Positions 27,001 to 42,000 of a stretch of 64,000 nt of DNA are shown in pieces. A program made the translations under genes and the position numbers. The notes under the pieces are model-generated. The model was not told the DNA's origin. It saw only the letters and a list, made by a program, of their open reading frames with translations, and did not search any database. Source of the DNA: Lytechinus pictus (Eukaryota; Echinodermata; Echinoidea; Temnopleuroida; Toxopneustidae); the NCBI RefSeq assembly GCF_037042905.1, contig NC_087251.1, forward strand, positions 40,296,373 to 40,360,372, read 5' to 3'. Each line of letters starts with the position of its first letter. Position 1 is the first letter of the stretch.

Positions 27001-30000
27001 CGCTGTCAAAAGCAAAAAAGATTCCTAAAAATATTTCTGAGGAGCCAACACATATTTCTCAGTCTGAAGATCCTTCTACAAACATGGAATCGACAGCATG
27101 TGTGCTTTCCGGGAATTCAACATTAACCGTAAATGCACATGCAGGCAGACCTGTAAACTCTGATGTACTGGGTAAAACACTTCTTTTCAGCCAATCAACA
27201 TGTGATGACACAGGAAAGAATCAGACCCAGTCTGAGACTTCGGATGTTGCATTCCCAAGAATGAAAGTTGAGCAAATGATTCTACCGCAATTTTCTACCG
27301 AATCAGAAATGAAGAAAACCCAACAAACCACACAGGTTATTGATGTCAGCGCCGTGATCAATACTGAACAGTCTTTGAGAGATACAGATGATTTCAAGAT
27401 TCAAGAAAAGAATGCTGCTGGAGAGGAAATCCATCAGAAAGATGGTGAGATAAATATCAGTGGTGACATCCCTCATGACAAGACATCAGATACGTATACT
27501 CTAACTCACCCCGCTCTCCAACAGGATGAGGACAATCAGCTAGGAGAAGAACTAGCTGCACAGGAAAAGCTCCAACAGGGTCGCAACTTGGACACTTTCA
27601 CCATCAATAACTCCTCTGTGACAGGGTCTGGGAAAAGGAAACTGAGTTCACTTACAGAGGGAATGTCACAAAGATCTACATCTGCTTCCAGTGAGGAAGG
27701 CAAGTCCAAGGCTAATGAAGAGGGGTCTTCTAGTTCACCTGACTCAGAATCACACGCATCATTTGTTTTGAAGGACAGTATCATCTTGCCAGACTGGATT
27801 GATGCAGAAGATGAGAAAGGAATTTTGGATGAACTGCCCATTGATAATGACAACACTGAAGATTTGTGCATGACTTCAAACAAGAGGCAGAGAATTGATG
27901 ATGGTAAGCTGGCTTTCTTGAATAGATAGGTTTTTAATGAATAATTTTTGTCTCGCATGAATGAACTTAGATTATGTTGGGGGAATCAAAACAAAATATT
28001 AACTGAGGTTATTTTTTTTAATGTCAAAACTTGAAAGTATATGGATCTAGTTCATGAGACTTGGACATAAGTGTAATGTTATATAAATCAAGTATCAGTG
28101 AATATCCTGCATGAGTTTCAGGTCACATGACCAAGGTAAAAAGTCATTTAAGGTCAATGAACTTGGCCATCATTATTTGAAAGTATATGGATATAGTTTT
28201 TGAAATGTGGACATAGTCGTAATCAAGTATCACTGATCATCTTGCACAAGTCTTAGGTCACATGATCAAGGTCAAATGTCATTTAGGGTCAATGAATGTA
28301 GTATTTATTATCATGTGAATGTGGTTTTCTTTTTGGAATAATCATTTTATAGTATTTTTCAAGGTCGGTACTGCTGCTACATGTATATTGAATTGCGTAA
28401 TGCAATGATACGAAATATGGCTAATTTCACATCCTAAGCAAATTTGATTTTTTTTTTCTCATGATTAAGGATTGATCAAAAATTTAATTTTGGAACACTT
28501 TCAGTCATAAAAATAAAATGTACAGAATGGAATACTGTACATAAGAAATTTACAAAACATTGAATAGCAAAAGAAAGTTTGACCCTTTTTCATAAAATTT
28601 TCACCAAATCTGTGCAAAAGATTTGATGATAATACACCTAGTTTTAGTGAAGTAATAATTATATCAACAGATATACATGCATCTATTCATTGTTTTATTT
28701 TATAGAATAAATGTACAAAGAATTGCCTTACCCATGATTCTACATAGTGATATTTTGTTACAAGTATCCTGTCAAATTAAACCTATCAATTAAAATAAAA
28801 ATCTATTTGGAATAGGGTCAGCACATAAACAAGTGACTACTATACTAATTCACTATTGGTTACATCTCTGAACCTGTTGTATAAAAATGCAATATATCCT
28901 GCCTCAGAAGTTACTTTTCATTTTCAAGTATAAATTTGTTTTGATTTAGCAGCCGAATAATATCAGCTTTTGATTTAAATTCATTTATTGACAGCTGTCT
29001 TCACATCGTCTTACATGGATGCATCCCATTTGACCTCTAACCTATCCCATCTGCCCTTGTCATCGGAGAGGGGTTCAACATCAGTGGAAGACTTCCTCCA
29101 AATGTTATTCAAGTTCAACGACCTTCCTATGGGCAAACGTAGTGTGATGTGTCCCACCAAGGCAAGTACCGAATAATGAAAGACGTTACTTGGCAAACTG
29201 TGTACGATTTCAAAAGTATAATTTATTTCATACTGATTATACGCACATGCAACCCAAATGAATTAAAAAGAATGATTCATTGAAGGATGTATAGTAATAA
29301 TAAATAATTTAGGATTTGTACAGCGCACGTATCCACCTTGCTAGGTGCTCAAGGCACTCCAATGTTACCCCGGCTAAGCTAGTCTACTGATTCCGGTGCG
29401 CACAGCTTTTTTGAGGAATTACTTGCTGCCAGTACCCAGCACAATAATAATAATACATATGATTTATATAACATCTTTTCCATTTTGATTTAATGCTCGA
29501 GGCGCTTAGAAGAGAGCAAAATATAAAAGTAAAGAGAACTTAGAGAAGTACAAGAAAGGGTAAATAACAAATGAGGAAAATTTTCTGTCTTCAAACCTAG
29601 TACCTGCTGGTGAACAAATGCAATTTTAGGTTACCCTAATAGGGATAAATTTCTTGCTGAAGGAAAACACGCCATGGCTTGGAATCGAACCCACGTCCTT
29701 CAGATTGAAAGACAAGTATCTTGACCATGAAACCACGACGCCCCCACATTTATACTAGTATAAAGATGAAAAAATATATACAAGAAAATGTCATAACTTT
29801 ATTATTCTACATCTGATTTTGAAGAAATCGTAAGTGTTATGCTTGTTGGATTTTTTTCCCTTTTTATTCAAATCAACTTTTTGATGGGGTGGACTTGTCC
29901 TTTAAGATCATAAGGGGGAGCTGAATTAGCCCCCTGTCTACTTGGGCGTCAAAGTAGCCCAGTCTTTTTAGGGTTAACTCATTCTTGTTGGGGTGGACTA

Positions 30001-33000
30001 GGTCTTTGATGTTTGTAGTTGACTCCAAATTTATAAAGGTCTCCTTTTTTTTTTGTCCATTCAGATTACTGAGCCTTCTACACTAAGCAACCAATTGGAA
30101 GATACCTGCGTCATTAAACCTAAAGCTGATATGTATGAATGGGCCATCAAATTCCTCACACCAACGGTTCAAGAGTAAGTTTTTTTATTGCAATAATGAC
30201 AATTTATTTTCAATTCCAATACATATGTAGTCATAAAAGTTTTTGAAAAATATTGTTTTAAATTAAAAGTACTATGTGATTGCCTGTTTCGAAATTATGC
30301 AACATTTTGTAAGTGCATGTTCAAAAACGTGATTTCATGTACAAAGTCAATGCAAATTGTGTTTTCAACCAAAAATAATAGATGTTTGATTAGTTTTGGT
30401 TTTGCTGGTCTAAATAGGTTTATTTCATGCTATTTATGATTTCAAAAGAGTCGCTGACAAATTTCATCGAAAAAACAATGAAAAAAAGGTCTAAAAAACA
30501 CATAAATACATGAGAAATTTATCTGATATCGTAATTTTTTTCACTTTCATTTGCTAAGAACACCACAAAGAGTTTCTACACCAAAAATTAAAACATTTGG
30601 AGCTTTATTTAGAGTGTTTGAGGACAAAGTATGATTTTGCATACTAATTATGTATAAATTTGCATGAAGTAAATTAATAAATAATTTTGTAGATTATGTC
30701 CCAGACAACCTGTGTGCCTTTTTTCGGCGTGATTGATGGCCCAGGGCACCGTAACACAAAGATTAGCGATCAATCGCTAAATGAACTGACCAATCAATAT
30801 CAATGTTACATGCGCATTAAGTTTAAAATACTGACCAGGGACCAATCAGGGGTGTTCTCTTATATTTGCAATTCATCGCAAACCTTTGTGTTACGGGGCC
30901 CAGATCTCAAGGGGGGCCTGTCGCATAGTGTGTGCCGGGCTTTAGGCATCAAAATAGCTCAATTTTTTCAGGGTTAAAAGAAAAATGATCCCTCATTTTG
31001 TTTCGCCCGAGTAGCAGAGCGAGACTATAGGCGCATTTCTTTCTGACGGCGGCGTCAACATTGAAATCTTAACCTAAGGTTAAGTTTTTTAAATGACATA
31101 ACTTAGAAAGTATATGGACCTATGAATAGACTTAAGGGTAATCAAGTATTCTGAAATTTCTACCTGGGTTTCAGGTCACATGACCAAGGTCAAAGGTCAT
31201 ATACATGTAGGGTCAATGAATGTAGACCCATGTTGAGGAATCAACATCAAAATCTTTACCTAAGGTTTAGTTTTTGAAATGTCATCATTACTTACAAAGT
31301 ATATGAACCTAGTTCATGAAACTTGGACACAAGGTTAATCAAATATTACTGAACATTTAATCGAGTTTCAGGTCACATGACCAAGGTCAAAGGTCATTTA
31401 GAATCAATGAACTTTGGCCATGTCGGGGGTATTTGTTGAATTACCATCATAGCTTTGATTGTTTATGGATCTAGTTTATAAAACTTGGACATGAGAGTAA
31501 TCAAGTTTCACTGAACATCCCATGCGAGTTTTACGTCACATGACCACGGTTAAATATCATTTAGGGTCAATGAACGTATAATTATATTTTATGAATGGTG
31601 TTTTTTAAGAATGATTATTTTATAGTAGTTTTTAAAGTCAGCACTGCTGCTACATGTATATTGAATAACGTAATGCAGTCAAGACTGCTAGAGGCGCTCC
31701 ACTTGTTAGCTGATGAAACCGATAATACTAAGTTGCACAAAACTCAATAAAGTGCATAGTTATCGCACTGACTCATAAATTGATGTGAAGTCTACTTTCG
31801 TAAAAGCAATTGACATGATAGAATGGTATCTATTTTTTGTGTATGTTACTGTATATTATACACTGCAAAATTAGTATTTTGTTTGTATTCTTGTAATTAA
31901 AGTTCAGTACTACTGAATGATCTGAGGATGTTATATACGTGTAGTGATGGAGCCTTTTGTAACAATTCACTTTATGATTGCAGGGGCCGTGGAACAGTTT
32001 TCAAAGTGGGGGGGGGGGGGCTGACCATGCAAAAAATCACAATTGTATGGTAAATTTTGTACATGTTTTTTTTTTCGCGGCTCCTGGATTGTACTAACAC
32101 AATGCTATGATTTTCTCTTTGTAGGCTGAGGAAATCAGTGGCATCCCAAGATCCCAAACACTTTGAAGAGAATGTTCCCATTGTCAAGGAATTACAATCT
32201 GCTGGTCCTGAAAGAGTATGTTTTTTCATTGATAGAAGGGTCAGATATTGTCAAGGGGTACACTATTTCAGGGGAAACAAGTTTTGAACGTGCCCATATG
32301 AGCATTGCAAGTAACTTACAATCAATAGGAAATGTTAGAACTCAAAATGATCTGGCAATTGATGGCAAATTTACAATCAATGCAGATTCTGTTTTTTACA
32401 ACAGAAATTTTAAATTCAGTTTGGTTTGCTAGAGATATAGACAGTCGATTGGAAAGAATGCCAAAGAAGTTTCTTGCATCGCTCCCCAAGTTATGAGGTT
32501 AACAAGTGATATTTACAATCAATTACAAAGAACTTTCTAGCATCACTCGTCGAGTTTGCGTGTATGAGTCTATCCGTACTTTGATTTCTTTCCTCCAGCT
32601 GGTGTGCTGTGATCCGTAAAGGACAAGTCCACCCCTTCAGAAAGATTATTTGAATGAAAAGGAGAAAAATCCATTAATCATCACACTGAAGATTTAATCA
32701 AAATCGGGTTTAAATTAAGAAAGTATAACATTCTAAAGTTTCGCTTAATTCTCGCTACCCCAAATAGCGATTTCGCCGAGATCCGGGAAAATCCCTGTAA
32801 CGCGCATTGCATTATGGGATAGCTTTTCGGTATTACAACTTCCTGATCGGAAGTCCAATGCACTGTTTTGCCATTCAGATCAACCGTGCCGTCATGCACA
32901 ACAACACAACGTCGCTTTCGCTCGGAAAGTTCGTGATCACAACCCTCTCTTTCACATTTTCACGTGAAATGTATTTTTTATTTCTATTTATAATTCAAAT

Positions 33001-36000
33001 GGAATCAAAACTGACCAAATTAGATAAAAAGTATTATAATCTGTACATATTATGCTGATTGGCATCGATTTCAGCGTGGTGGAAAACTCAGTATCGCGAA
33101 CCTCGCGCGAGCATGACTCTGAACCGGAAGTGGTGATGACGACCCGACGGAGTGAAAATTATCTCGTCTCGCGCATTATGAGATTTTTGTTCCTATTTGG
33201 GGTAGCGAGAATTAAGAAGAAACAGTTTTATGCTCATCATGGGGCCCGTTGCAGAAAGAGATGCAATCAATTGCAACTCTAAAAATCATGCGCAACGTGA
33301 TTTTCAACCAATCAACAGCGCGCATTTGGGACTTGCGATCGATTTTTTGACTTGCGTTTAAACGCAACTCTTTCTGCAACGGGCCCCTGTTCAGTTTGCC
33401 AATGAGGGTACTGATAACGTCACCCACTCACTATTTCTTTTGTATAATGTCATTACATGAAATATAAAATATTTTAGTTTGCTCATTGTCATGTGAAACA
33501 GATTTATTCCTCCCTGAACATATGGAATTACCATTGTGTTAAATTTGTTGTGTTTCTGTCAAGTTGGTCATCATTGTCGAATCTGTAAGAAATAAGCGAA
33601 ACTTTCCTTCACTGCTATAAATGGTAGTTACTTTTATTTCTCTCCCCCAGTGTTCTGAGATACTTGAGAAAGGAAAGAATCTGGAGAAGTATTGTAAAGC
33701 GTCTTCGAAAACTAAGATGAAGGGTTGGAGGCTGCAAATGATCAAGAATACCAGGACAGCCATGCAGGTAGGAATATCATGTTTTAGATCAACAAAATAA
33801 AGTAGGACAGGTAATTTGCATACATTGACTCGCCAACAGTCCAATATCTCCCTAGCCTGAGCAGCTTTTCAGATAATGCAAAAAATATATACCTCAAATT
33901 TCTCGTAACTTGAAAATCATTATGTGGTCCCAAAAGGTTTGATTTTGACCAAGTTTCCTGCATACAAATATCAGACTTAAATGGTCTTTTGTTTATATTC
34001 AGCCATTACATTTGAAAAGTATTGCATATATTCTCCGTGACCCACTCTGTATCCATGTGCAAGCTTCTGTGATTATATTTACTAGCGTTGTTTATTTGGA
34101 GTGCTAAGATTGAGGATATGTTCAGTTTGAAGTTTGGACAGCAAGAGACTAGTAACAGTTTAGTATAGTTGATTTCATATCCATGATTCGTTACTTAAAA
34201 TAATAATAATAGTTAATACATGTATTCATAGTGCTTATTACACTTTGTTTCTAAGCGCTTTACATTGTAATTATTATTACACCGGTCATCGGATCCTGAC
34301 ATGCCCGCACATTTTATATATGCACTTTCTCCACTCCCTGGGAGCATACCAACAGGAGTTCCAGGACTCAATTGCTAGGCATCCTTCCGGGTACCCATTT
34401 AATACCTGAGTGGAGTGTTGCAAATTGTGGATTGATGCCTTGCCAAAGGACGCTAGGCTTTGGTGGGATTGGAACACACGACTTGCAAGGCGAGAGTCCA
34501 AACTGCTACACCACAACTCTTCCATAGTAAAAGCAGTATGAAAATGAAAGAATGCTTATAGCTATATCAACTGCAATGTACGAGGGATATGAATAATAAT
34601 GCCGTTTATAATATGGTGGCAGCAGCAGTGCTTTCAACATTGAAATCTTAAACCAAGGTTAAGTCTTTTAAATGTTGTCACAACTTAGAAGAAAGTATAT
34701 GGAGCTAGTTCATGAAACTGGGACATAGTTGTGATGAAGTATCACTGATCATCTTTCATAAGTTTCTTTCAGGTCACATGACCAAGTTCAAAGGTCATTT
34801 AGGGACTTGGATCTATGAACTTTGATCATGTTTTGCTTATCAACATTGAAATCTTAACCAAGCCAAGGACAAGTCCATCCCAACAAAAAGTTGATTTGAA
34901 TAAATAGAGAAAAATCCAACAAGCATAACACTGAAAATTTCATCAAAATTTGATGTAAAATAAGAAAGTTATGACATTTTAAATATTCGCTTAATTTCAC
35001 AAAACAGGTATATGCACATCCTGGTCAGTATGCAAATGAGACTGATGACATCATCCACTCACTATTTTTTTGTGTTTTATTATATGAAATATTATAATTA
35101 TCTCATTGTCAAGTGAAGCAAAAATTGATCCTCCCTATATGCTTCAGTCTAGTTGGTCCTTATTGTCAAATCTGTAAAAATTGAAATATTGTATAATTCA
35201 AACAATAAAAAACAAAAGAAATAGTGAGTGAGGAACATCATCGACTGTTTCATTTGTATGTCACTGATTTGTGCATATAACTGTTTTGTGAAAAATAAGC
35301 AAAACTTTAAAATCTCATAAGTTCATAACTTTCTTATTTTACTTTCAATTTTGATGAAATTTTCAGCGTTAAGGCTTGGTCACACTGCACTTAGGGATAC
35401 AGAGAGGATATAAAATGGATAAGAATCTTGCCATCCGTTTGAAAATGTTATGTATCCATTGTGTACTATTTGCATACGTGTTTCATACGCTCTATATCCA
35501 TTGAGCATCCATCCACTCTGATTTCATTGTTCGCCCATTTTGTCCATTGTCTGGAGCAGATAAAAACGGATGGAGCCACCCCAAAATTTTGCTTGTCCGC
35601 TGTATCCGTTATGAGTACGTTTGTGTCTGTCGGTCAGTGGAACCAGGCCTTTTATCTCTATTTATTCAAATCAACATTTTTCTTGGGTGAACTTGACCTT
35701 TGGGTTTTTGAGATGTCATAACTTATCAGTATATTGATCTTTTGCTTGAAACTTGGACATAAGAGTAACCAAGTATCACCGATCATCGTGCATGAGTTTC
35801 TGGTCACATGATTATTAAGGTCAAAGGTCATTTAGGATTAAAAACATTGACCATGTTGCAGTTATTTTTTGAAGGGTTATCATAACTTTGAAATTTTATG
35901 GATCTGGTTCATGAAACTTGGATATAAGGGTAATCAAGTATCATTGATCATTTCGTATGAGTTTTAGTTCACATGATCAAGGTCAAATGTCATTTAGGGT

Positions 36001-39000
36001 CATATCATATGAATGTTTTTTTTATAATTATTAATCATCTTCGTTGTTTTCAAAGTTACCACTGCTGCCATATTGTATCATGTAATGCAGGTGAGACTGC
36101 CAGAGGCATTTGTTTACATATTAATTACCTTGGTCATATGCCTGTCTTGCCTGTATACAATGTACTTTTTCCACTCCCTGGGGAGCATTCCAGCTAGAAT
36201 TTCAACTCAATTGCATAGCATACTGCATTAAATGAAGAGTGGTAGATTTAGCCATCTTGGATAAAATGAAATTTCATGGGCTGCTCTTTTTTTGCACATT
36301 ATTTGGCCCCTAAAAACTATTGTGTTTATTGGCTGGAGCTGTGCCTGAATGAAGGCCATTTTGGTGTATTTCTTTGGCAGGATTCAAGCCAGCACTTTGG
36401 AAACAAGCTAGCCAAGGTGACAAGTTCAATATCTACAATTGAGGAACTGTTACAGCAATTAAACTCTGGTAAGTCTTATATAGTCATAGAGGTAGGCTAT
36501 AAATTAATGATGTTTCAGTTTGCTTAGTGCACCAGCATAAACAAAGAAGGGCATTTCCTGAGCTTTTGATACCTCATTTATCAAATTGGTCCAAAATTGA
36601 GATGGTGCCACCCAAAGTATTAGTTTGGTACCATGGGACCATTCCCCATTGAAGATGTGTATATTATGTATTTTTTGACATATTTTGTCACTTTTTGGGG
36701 GGCAATAAATCTACCGCACAAAGTATTTTGAAAGCCTCTCGCTGACTTTTTACTTTCAAGACTCCTGCAACTTTTGAGACCAAATTCGCGACACCTGGGT
36801 GTGCGGTTCTGAAGTTACGCACCATAAGGTAAATAAATGTCAGTCCCAACATTGCTCAAAAATGTGATTTTATGTACACTGTACAAATCCAACACTAATT
36901 CTATTGTCTAGCCAAATTGGAAAATGTTTCATTGTTATTTGCTTTTACTGACTAAAAGCAATTGATTTCATGTTATTAATGACTGAAATAGTATCGCTGA
37001 TGATTTTCATAACAAACAAAGAAATACATATTGTAGGTCGAAGGAATGGCTGTCTGCTGATCTCTCCCAGCTACACGTATGACTCCCGGGGGGGGGGGGG
37101 TCTCTAATTGACCTGGGCCCTACTTGAGTTATCAATTATTCAATTTTTTTTTTCAATATTGAATAATTTCAATAGAGCGTGTAGAGCTGGATGTAAGCTA
37201 CAAGACTGTAAAGTAAAAGTTTAATATTTTGAAAATTTTACTTTACAGCATCCAAGATAGACCTGTATGAAATGTTTTAGCCTTCATGTCAATGTTTTTG
37301 CCTTTAATTCCCTTTAAGTAGCTCTTAAAAAGCTTATTTTCTGTGAAAATATTAATTTTGACTTTTCTATCAAATATCTACAAAAAATTTGCCAAAACAA
37401 TTAATTTCGTATTTATTTTTTTAAACTCTTTTTATTGTTTTTCTTTTTTATTTGATGAAATAAGTCTGAGACACTTTTGCAATCATAAAAAGCATAAAAT
37501 ACATCCATTTTAACCAGCAAAATTAAAACTAATATTTATGTCTTACACTGTAAAGTGCATAGAGAGAGTTGTTTTTATTATGCACTTAATAAATCAATTT
37601 TTTTAATTATTATTGTTATAATCATACAGTTATGATTTTGTTGGGAAACACAATTTGCATTGACTTTCTACACAAAATCATGTTATTGAGCAATTTTGAG
37701 TCTGACATGCTCTTATAAAATGTTGCGTAATTTCAGAACCGCGTACCCGGGCATCGCAAATAAGGTCTCAAAAGATGTGCAAGTGAAAAGGCAGTGAGCA
37801 GCACAGTCGTAAAATTTTGCCTGGCAGTGTGGTCATGAGATTTGTCGACCCCCCCCCCCCCCCCCCCCCCCCCGTTAACTTATTGCAGTGATGATATTTG
37901 GAAAATAATTTGTTTTTTTAACTTGATACATGTATTATGATATAGATTCATTGTTATTGTTTTTTTAGTTGAGAGTTCATTGGATGATGCAATCAAGAGC
38001 ATAGAAGAAATGAAATTGCCGTCTGAAGGAGAGAAATCAGAATGGATTGCAAATCAACAACGATTGGAATTAATGGAAACAAATCTCAAAGAACAAGAAC
38101 GGGCAGTACAAGAGACTGAATGGTTTGTTGATATCTTCATTCGAAATGATTATCTTACAAGCTAACAAGTACTGTAAGAGCTGTTATTTTTGCATATATA
38201 ATTTTTCACGAATCGCTGGGGTCCCAACATTTTTCGCGGGTTGCTAGACATGTATACCAAACACTTCCACAGCATTTCAGAGCACTAATAACAGTGCAAA
38301 ACATGCAAAAATATGCTTCTCAAAGTCCTCATGCTGACATGTATTTTGTACATAAATATGTCCATGTAAAAGAACAGTTGGTGGGAAAATAGTGGCTTAA
38401 ATTTCACTTTTTGTCTCGCCCACCAGAGGTGAAGGCGAGACTAAGGGATCCAAATGTCTTCCGTTGTCCGTCCGTCACAAACATTATGACACAACTCTGC
38501 AACCGTATATCACTTTTCAACCAAACTTGGATGGTAGATGTACTTAGGGGACCTGCATGTTATGCTGCAGTCAGAGGTCACATGTAAAGGTCAAATGTCA
38601 TTTTCAGGTCAACGTTACAGTTTACATGCAAGACTCTTATGACACATAACTTTGCAACCGTAAGTTGTTATATGTTATTTCAACCAAACTTATGGATCTA
38701 GTTCATGAAACATAAGAGCAATTAAGTATCCTTGAACATCCTGTGCGAGTTTCAGGTCACATGAAGCATCGACGTAAGGGTAATCAAGTATGAATGGTTG
38801 TTTTGCACATGTCTTAGGTCACATGATCATGGTCAAAGGTCATTTTGGGTCAATGGACATAATATTTTATTTTCATATTAGTGTTTTCTTCTAAGAATAA
38901 TTATTAATTAGCTGTTCTCAAAGGCAGCACTGCTGCTATATCGAACTGCGTAATGCAATTATTTTCATAACAAGTTATTTGTTCTTCTTTAAAAAGATAT

Positions 39001-42000
39001 TTATTGACTTCCATTTTGTCTAAAGTTATGCCTTTTGAATGGGTGATGGTATTGGTATATGTTATATCCCAGACTGATCGATACATAGAAACTCACACAC
39101 ACTTTCTGATTTTGTTGATTATTCAGGAGGAAAAGATTTGGTGTGCTTAATAAGAATATTATCTTTTTCATTACTGGAGAAATATTTGAAAAATCTAGTT
39201 TCTATTCAATATTAGCTCCTTGTTGAAAGTTTGAGAGTTTTAACATGATTTCTCCTTATGATTTTTACATTCAAAAAGTAGATTATAAACTGCTCAAAAT
39301 GTCTTAAAATTATATTCCACTTTGACTACTTCATTTTGGAATAAAATTTGGTTTTATGTGTTGATTGTTGTAAAGCTCCCACTTTTAACATGATGGAACT
39401 GAAATGAAATGATTTTGACTTATGTTTGCAGCAAGAGGAGAAGGTTAGAAGGAGAGGTAAAGAGTTTAGAGGATAGTACGATGAAGCTGGAGGCAGAACA
39501 AGAAATACTGAGCAGATCTGGAAAAGTAACCAACCAATCAGAGACAGATATAGAGAATATGAAGTCAGAGATCCTCCTCCTCCAAAGGTAATAATATTTA
39601 TCATTTCATTAATATTCAATAAAAATACATCAATGTCAAGTAACCTATCGCTTGCATATGAGCTTGTCATTTCTCTAAATTTGTTAATGTGACTCATTGG
39701 CATATGCAAGATATGTTATCTCTAATTATTATTTAGATGTAGGGTTTTAGAGGCGCAGATATTTTTTGACGTCTTGCGAGGTTGTTTCAAAGAGACAAAA
39801 TATTAAAAGTGATTTTTAACGTGCATGCCTATGAAACCATCCGACGAAATGATTATTTTGCCGCGCCCACAAGATTATCATTGGTTAATAAATGATTGTG
39901 CGCATGAAGCTATTGTTACGTCATTTCGTTGCGTATTAGTTGCCAGGAGGTGTGGTAAAGGAGCGTCAATTTATTGAATTCAAATGTGCTTGCACTATAC
40001 GCTTGCGCATCTTTACTTCATTACAGAGATTTCTTTTTTTTAAATGACAATACTCAGGCGCCATGCTCATGATTTACAGGATTGCCATTGATGATGGTTA
40101 CTGACATTTTTGGGGGGTTCATTACTTTATTTTTAGCTTTGTGGGGGTATCTAAATAATAATATTGGATGACCAGTTTTCGTGAGATGCGTAGAAATATT
40201 GTTACTCGCTGAAGAACAATATTTTTTCGCATCCCACATAAGGCCATCCAATATTCCCTAAGTATTTTGGTTGGTCTGGGGAGCATTTCATGAAATAGTG
40301 ATTTTGCTGACAACTGTTATAAACTACTGAAATCCTTGCATCTGATTTGCTCAGAACAATTAGTCAGTGAAAAGCCACTTGCTCCTTGCTACATGGAACA
40401 ATATCTAGCTGCAGTTAGCACTCCCCAAATCAATGATAGCATAATTTCTTTGTTTTTGTGTATATAAATTTAGTGGAATGCAATGGAACATTTACACATA
40501 TTTGTACATGATTCTCATGGCAGGATCTTATTGTTTAAGTTGCGTAACAAGCTGCTGTTTTTCCCCATACCTCTTCTACAGCCTTCAAGAATGGAGACTG
40601 CAAGCTTTCCAAGAAAATAATTACAAGTTTTCATCCCTTGGCAAATCAATATTACTCCACATAAAGTATGGTGAGTGGAATTAGTTTTTCAATCATTTAT
40701 TTCACTCCGTTACTTGAAATATGGTTTGAGGATGCCCTATTATTTGTTCATTGTATTCCTGGCACTTATTTTTCCTAGATTTATATTGTCAAAAAAAGAA
40801 GTGAAGGAAGCAAAGCTTAATTTTTGTGTAGAAGGTAATTTGTCCCAAATTTACAAATAAAGTTTTTTAACCTTGGGATTATTTAAAAATCCCTCCTCGT
40901 ATTGTTGGTTTTATGAAAACGACATGGTAAGAACATTTGGCATTGTAAAATTATCACAAAAATTTAAACGGTGGCTAGATCAGCCACCCCCCCCCACATT
41001 TTTTGTCTCGCCTGCATAGCAGAGCGAGACTATAATACGCCCCGCTTTTCCAACGGCGGCGGTGTAAACATTGAAATCTGAACCTAAGGTTAAGTTTTTG
41101 AAATGTCATCATATCTAGTATGAAGTATATTGACCTAGTTTGTGAAATCTGGACATAAGGGTAATCAAGTATTACTGAAAATCCTGCCTGCGTTTTAGGT
41201 TGCATTACCAAGGTCAAAGGTCATTAAGGGTCAATGAACTTAGATTATGTTGAGGGAATCAAACAAAATCTTAACTGAGGTTAATTCTTTTTAAATGTCA
41301 AAACTTTGAAAGTTTATAGATCTAGTTCATGAAATTTGGACATTAGTGTAATCAAGTATCACTGATCATCTTGCACAAGTCTTAGATCACATTATCAAGG
41401 TCAAATGTCAATTGGGGGTCAATGAGCATGGTCTTTTATTGTCATATATGAAAGATGTTTTTTGTGAATAATTATTCTATAGTCATTCTTTAAGGATGAT
41501 GCTATATTGAATCACATATTGCAGGCGAGACTGCCAGAGGCACTCCACTCGGTTTTTTTTTTAGGGTTCTATATTTTTATGTAATGTTGGCCATTGAGTC
41601 TGAATATTGTTTTGCATTCAGATTTCTTCGGCAAGCAAGGATTCATGTATTCATGTGTAAATTCTAAATTGAATTTTTTTTTTTTTTGGGGGGGGGCAAT
41701 TCCATGAAATAACTGACATTTTTGTATGTCAGACCCCCATTTTTGTCCATTCATCCTTCGCTTCATGAAGTGCTCAAGCAAGAAAATATTGAGAGGTTTT
41801 CAACATTCATGTAAACTAAAAATTAGAGACATATCAGGAAGACCCCGGTCAGATGTACACAATCACATGTACGTTTATTCATATTTTTCTTCCACATGTT
41901 CTATAGGTGACAAAGAAAGAGGTAACAAGTTGATTGATGTCACATTACATAGTGTGCTTGCACGTAAGTATCTTGAGTGATTCTTTCCAATATAATAATG

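Larger units (their letters stand above)
34612..36110 (+). repeat. GTCTCGCC / DR1 repeat, copy 4, split by a nested element
   Basis: The left part to 34860 breaks in 'gaaatcttaacc' and the sequence resumes after 35702 with 'tttttgagatgtcataactt', exactly where other copies continue. It ends 'gcaggtgagactgccagagg'. AGGTCAAAGGTCA at 35818. Confidence 0.85.

Noticed and set aside
27904-27929. Stop at 27927 as the end of the large protein
   Set aside because: A consensus donor at 27904 and 13 downstream in-phase exons with coiled-coil and RWD features show the ORF simply runs into the intron.
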